60,996 bases of DNA from Pseudomonas frederiksbergensis (lineage in GTDB: Bacteria; Pseudomonadota; Gammaproteobacteria; Pseudomonadales; Pseudomonadaceae), in contig NZ_MOBR01000013.1 of NCBI RefSeq assembly GCF_003732705.1, positions 1 through 60,996 of the forward strand, read 5' to 3'. Below are positions 58,997 through 60,996 of this stretch, one piece after another (the stretch's first letter is position 1; each line of letters opens with the position of its first letter). Made by a program: the position numbers and the translations under genes. The notes under the pieces were generated by a model, which saw only the letters and a program-made list of their open reading frames with translations, was not told where the DNA came from and did no database searches.

Positions 58997-60886
58997 ATGA
59001 ATAAAAATCTGCGCTTCAGCCATAAAATCCTGCTTGCCGCCGCCCTCATCGTTATTGCCGCCTTCGCCTCATTCACGCTGTACAACGACTATTTGCAACG
59101 CAACGCAATTCGCCGTGATCTGGACAACTATCTGCAAGAAATGGGCAACGTCACGGCCAAAAACATTCAAACCTGGCTGGCCGGTCGCAGCCTGCTGATC
59201 GAAAACCTGTCGCAAACCGTTGCCCTGAACACAGAGGCCGGCAACGTCGGCACCCTGCTCGAACAAAAGTCTGTGAGCTCGACTTTTATGGGGGCTTTCC
59301 TGGGCAACAAGGACGGCTCGTTCATTATCCGCCCGAACAGCAAGATGCCTGACGGCTACGATCCTCGCGTTCGCCCGTGGTACAAGGCTGCGCAAAGCGC
59401 CAGCGGCTCGGCCCTGACGGCCCCCTACATCGATTTGGCCTCGGGCCAACTGGTGATTTCCATCGTCAACCGGGTCATCAAGGACGGTCAGGACATGGGT
59501 GTGGTCGGTGGCGATTTGAGCTTGCAGGTGATCGCCGACAGCCTCAACGAACTGGACTTCGACGGCATGGGCTATGCCTTCCTGGTCAGCGCCGACGGCA
59601 AGATCCTCGCCCACCCGGATAAAGCGCTGGTGATGAAAACGCTCAAGGATGTCTACCCTCAAGACACCCCGCCAATCAGCAGTCAGTTGAGCGAAATCGA
59701 CGTTGACGGCAAAACCCGCATCGTCACCTTCACGCCGATCAAGGGCCTGTCCTCGGTCAACTGGTACGTAGGGCTCTCCGTGGACAAGGGCAAAGCCTTC
59801 TCCATGCTCAGCGAGTTCCGCACTTCGGCCATCATCGCAACCATCATTGCCGTGGCCATCATCATCGCCCTGCTCGGTATGTTGATCCGCATCCTGATCC
59901 AGCCGTTGCACGTCATGACTCGCGCCATGGAAGACATCGCCGACGGTGAAGGCGACCTGACCAAACGCCTGACCATCCAGAACCAGGACGAATTCGGCAT
60001 CCTCGGCACCGCGTTCAACCGCTTTGTGGAGCGAATTCATACCTCGATCCGCGAAGTGTCCTCGGCCACTGGCCAGGTCAACGAAGTGGCCCTGCGGGTG
60101 GTCGCGGCTTCGAACTCGTCGATGTTCAACTCCGACCAGCAAGCCTCGCGCACCAACAGCGTGGCCGCCGCGATCAACCAACTCGGCGCCGCCGCCCAGG
60201 AAATCGCCCGCAACGCCGCGCAAGCGTCGAACCAGGCCAGCGATGCCCGCAGCCTGGCGGAAGACGGCCAGCAAGTGGTGGACCGCAGCATCAAGGCGAT
60301 GAATCAGCTGTCGAGCATGCTCAGCGCGTCGAGTACCAACATCGAGTCGCTGAACAGCAAAACCGTGAACATCGGGCAAATTCTGGAAGTGATCACCAGC
60401 ATCTCCCAGCAAACCAACCTGCTGGCGCTCAACGCCGCGATTGAAGCAGCACGTGCCGGTGAAGCCGGGCGCGGGTTTGCGGTGGTCGCCGACGAAGTGC
60501 GCAACCTGGCGCACCGCACCCAGGAATCGGCGCAACAGGTGCAGACCATGATCGAGGAGCTGCAAGTCGGCGCCCGGGAATCCGTCAGCACCATGAGCGA
60601 AAGCCAGCGCCACAGCCAGGACAGCGTGGAAATCGCCAACCTGGCCGGCGAACGCCTGAACAGCGTGACCCTACGCATTGGCGAGATCGATGGGATGAAC
60701 CAGTCGGTGGCTACCGCGACGGAGGAACAGACGGCGGTGGTGGAGTCGATCAACGTCGACATTACCGAGATCAACACGCTGAACCAGGAAGGTGTCGAGA
60801 ACCTGCAATCGACGTTGCGCGCGTGCTCGGACCTGGAGCAGCAGGCGGCGCGGTTGAAGCAGTTGGTGGGCAGTTTCCGTATCTGA
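58997..60886 (+). CDS. PctA-type methyl-accepting chemotaxis protein
   Basis: A 629-residue chemoreceptor with TM1 about 10-30, a dCache domain 31-275, TM2 about 277-300, HAMP 301-355 ([24 protein letters not shown]) and a signalling tip with [35 protein letters not shown]. The sensor carries the amino-acid motif residues Tyr121, Arg126, Trp128, Tyr129, Tyr144, Asp146 and Asp173 ([19 protein letters not shown]), in the numbering I recall for PctA. It therefore very likely binds amino acids directly. Not linked to che genes here. Confidence 0.95.
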   Translation: MNKNLRFSHKILLAAALIVIAAFASFTLYNDYLQRNAIRRDLDNYLQEMGNVTAKNIQTWLAGRSLLIENLSQTVALNTEAGNVGTLLEQKSVSSTFMGAFLGNKDGSFIIRPNSKMPDGYDPRVRPWYKAAQSASGSALTAPYIDLASGQLVISIVNRVIKDGQDMGVVGGDLSLQVIADSLNELDFDGMGYAFLVSADGKILAHPDKALVMKTLKDVYPQDTPPISSQLSEIDVDGKTRIVTFTPIKGLSSVNWYVGLSVDKGKAFSMLSEFRTSAIIATIIAVAIIIALLGMLIRILIQPLHVMTRAMEDIADGEGDLTKRLTIQNQDEFGILGTAFNRFVERIHTSIREVSSATGQVNEVALRVVAASNSSMFNSDQQASRTNSVAAAINQLGAAAQEIARNAAQASNQASDARSLAEDGQQVVDRSIKAMNQLSSMLSASSTNIESLNSKTVNIGQILEVITSISQQTNLLALNAAIEAARAGEAGRGFAVVADEVRNLAHRTQESAQQVQTMIEELQVGARESVSTMSESQRHSQDSVEIANLAGERLNSVTLRIGEIDGMNQSVATATEEQTAVVESINVDITEINTLNQEGVENLQSTLRACSDLEQQAARLKQLVGSFRI

Positions 60887-60903
60887 GGCATCCTTTAGGG
60901 CCT

Positions 60904-60962
60904 CTTCGCGGGCAAGCCTCGCTCCTACAAGGGTTACGCAATCCCCTGTAGGAGCGAGGCTG
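60904..60962. repeat. REP doublet, family A, cut or decayed
   Basis: TTCGCGGGCAAGCCTCGCTCCTACA, then after about 18 bp CTGTAGGAGCGAGGCTGTTG. The second unit loses match after GAGGCT and runs into unrelated sequence; the window ends 34 bp later. Confidence 0.75.
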
Positions 60963-60996
60963 TTGTGGCTCAATGTTTTTGGACCATGATGTAGGA

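Overview
The window is about 61 kb of chromosome from a Pseudomonas of the fluorescens/putida type. This rests on gene order recalled from Pseudomonas genomes (not searched here), GC-rich coding sequence, GTG starts, and abundant REP-type palindromes of the GAGCGAGGCTTGCCCGCGA / GAGCGAGCCTGCTCGCGA kinds. It is mostly core genome. I find no prophage, integron, CRISPR array or transposase gene.

Layout. (1) 1-5.8 kb is a heme-uptake island: Fur-box-controlled ECF sigma factor, FecR-type anti-sigma regulator, TonB-dependent heme receptor, heme oxygenase HemO and a YbaN/DUF454 membrane protein. The receptor and hemO carry the same two-part promoter motif. (2) 6-11 kb: a dCache chemoreceptor, a class III CoA-transferase, a 423-bp MITE-like element holding a 31-bp tandem array, and AlkA. 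(3) 11-16.7 kb: the anaerobic arginine deiminase operon arcDABC behind an ANR-type site, then a DUF5064 gene. (4) 16.9-24.8 kb: a TyrR-like sigma-54 activator (GcsR) and its presumed target, gcvH-gcvP-sdaA-gcvT, with two 18-bp operators and a good -24/-12 promoter. (5) 25-28.9 kb: cold-shock protein, RDD protein, nadA, tRNA-Lys(TTT), queC and queE. (6) 29-40 kb, all leftward: the envelope operon ybgC-tolQRAB-pal-cpoB, ruvCAB, yebC, aspS and an FmdB-type zinc ribbon. (7) 40-46 kb: an RHH protein, Dps, a membrane-anchored cold-shock-domain protein, SlyX, a HIT protein, an OprD-family porin and an MscS-type channel. (8) 46-61 kb: yajQ, a PanE-like reductase, an orphan histidine kinase, a PduO-type cobalamin adenosyltransferase, a Nudix-ThiE fusion, a GST, argJ, secA, a DUF721/DciA protein, a HerA-like ATPase and a PctA-type chemoreceptor.

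How the parts work together. Heme is imported and opened by HemO under two-tier control (Fur, then the ECF factor). Arginine is fermented to ornithine, carbamoyl phosphate and ATP at low oxygen. Glycine is cleaved and serine deaminated under GcsR. The Tol-Pal operon links the membranes at division.

The most unusual DNA is the MITE-like element at 9676-10098. Next come the shared ECF promoter motif of the heme regulon, the many REPIN hairpins with a partly conserved central spacer, and several perfect hairpins inside or after operons (22101, 14080, 24819, 36381). I did not find a clearly novel multi-gene system; the strongest candidates for undescribed biology are non-coding.
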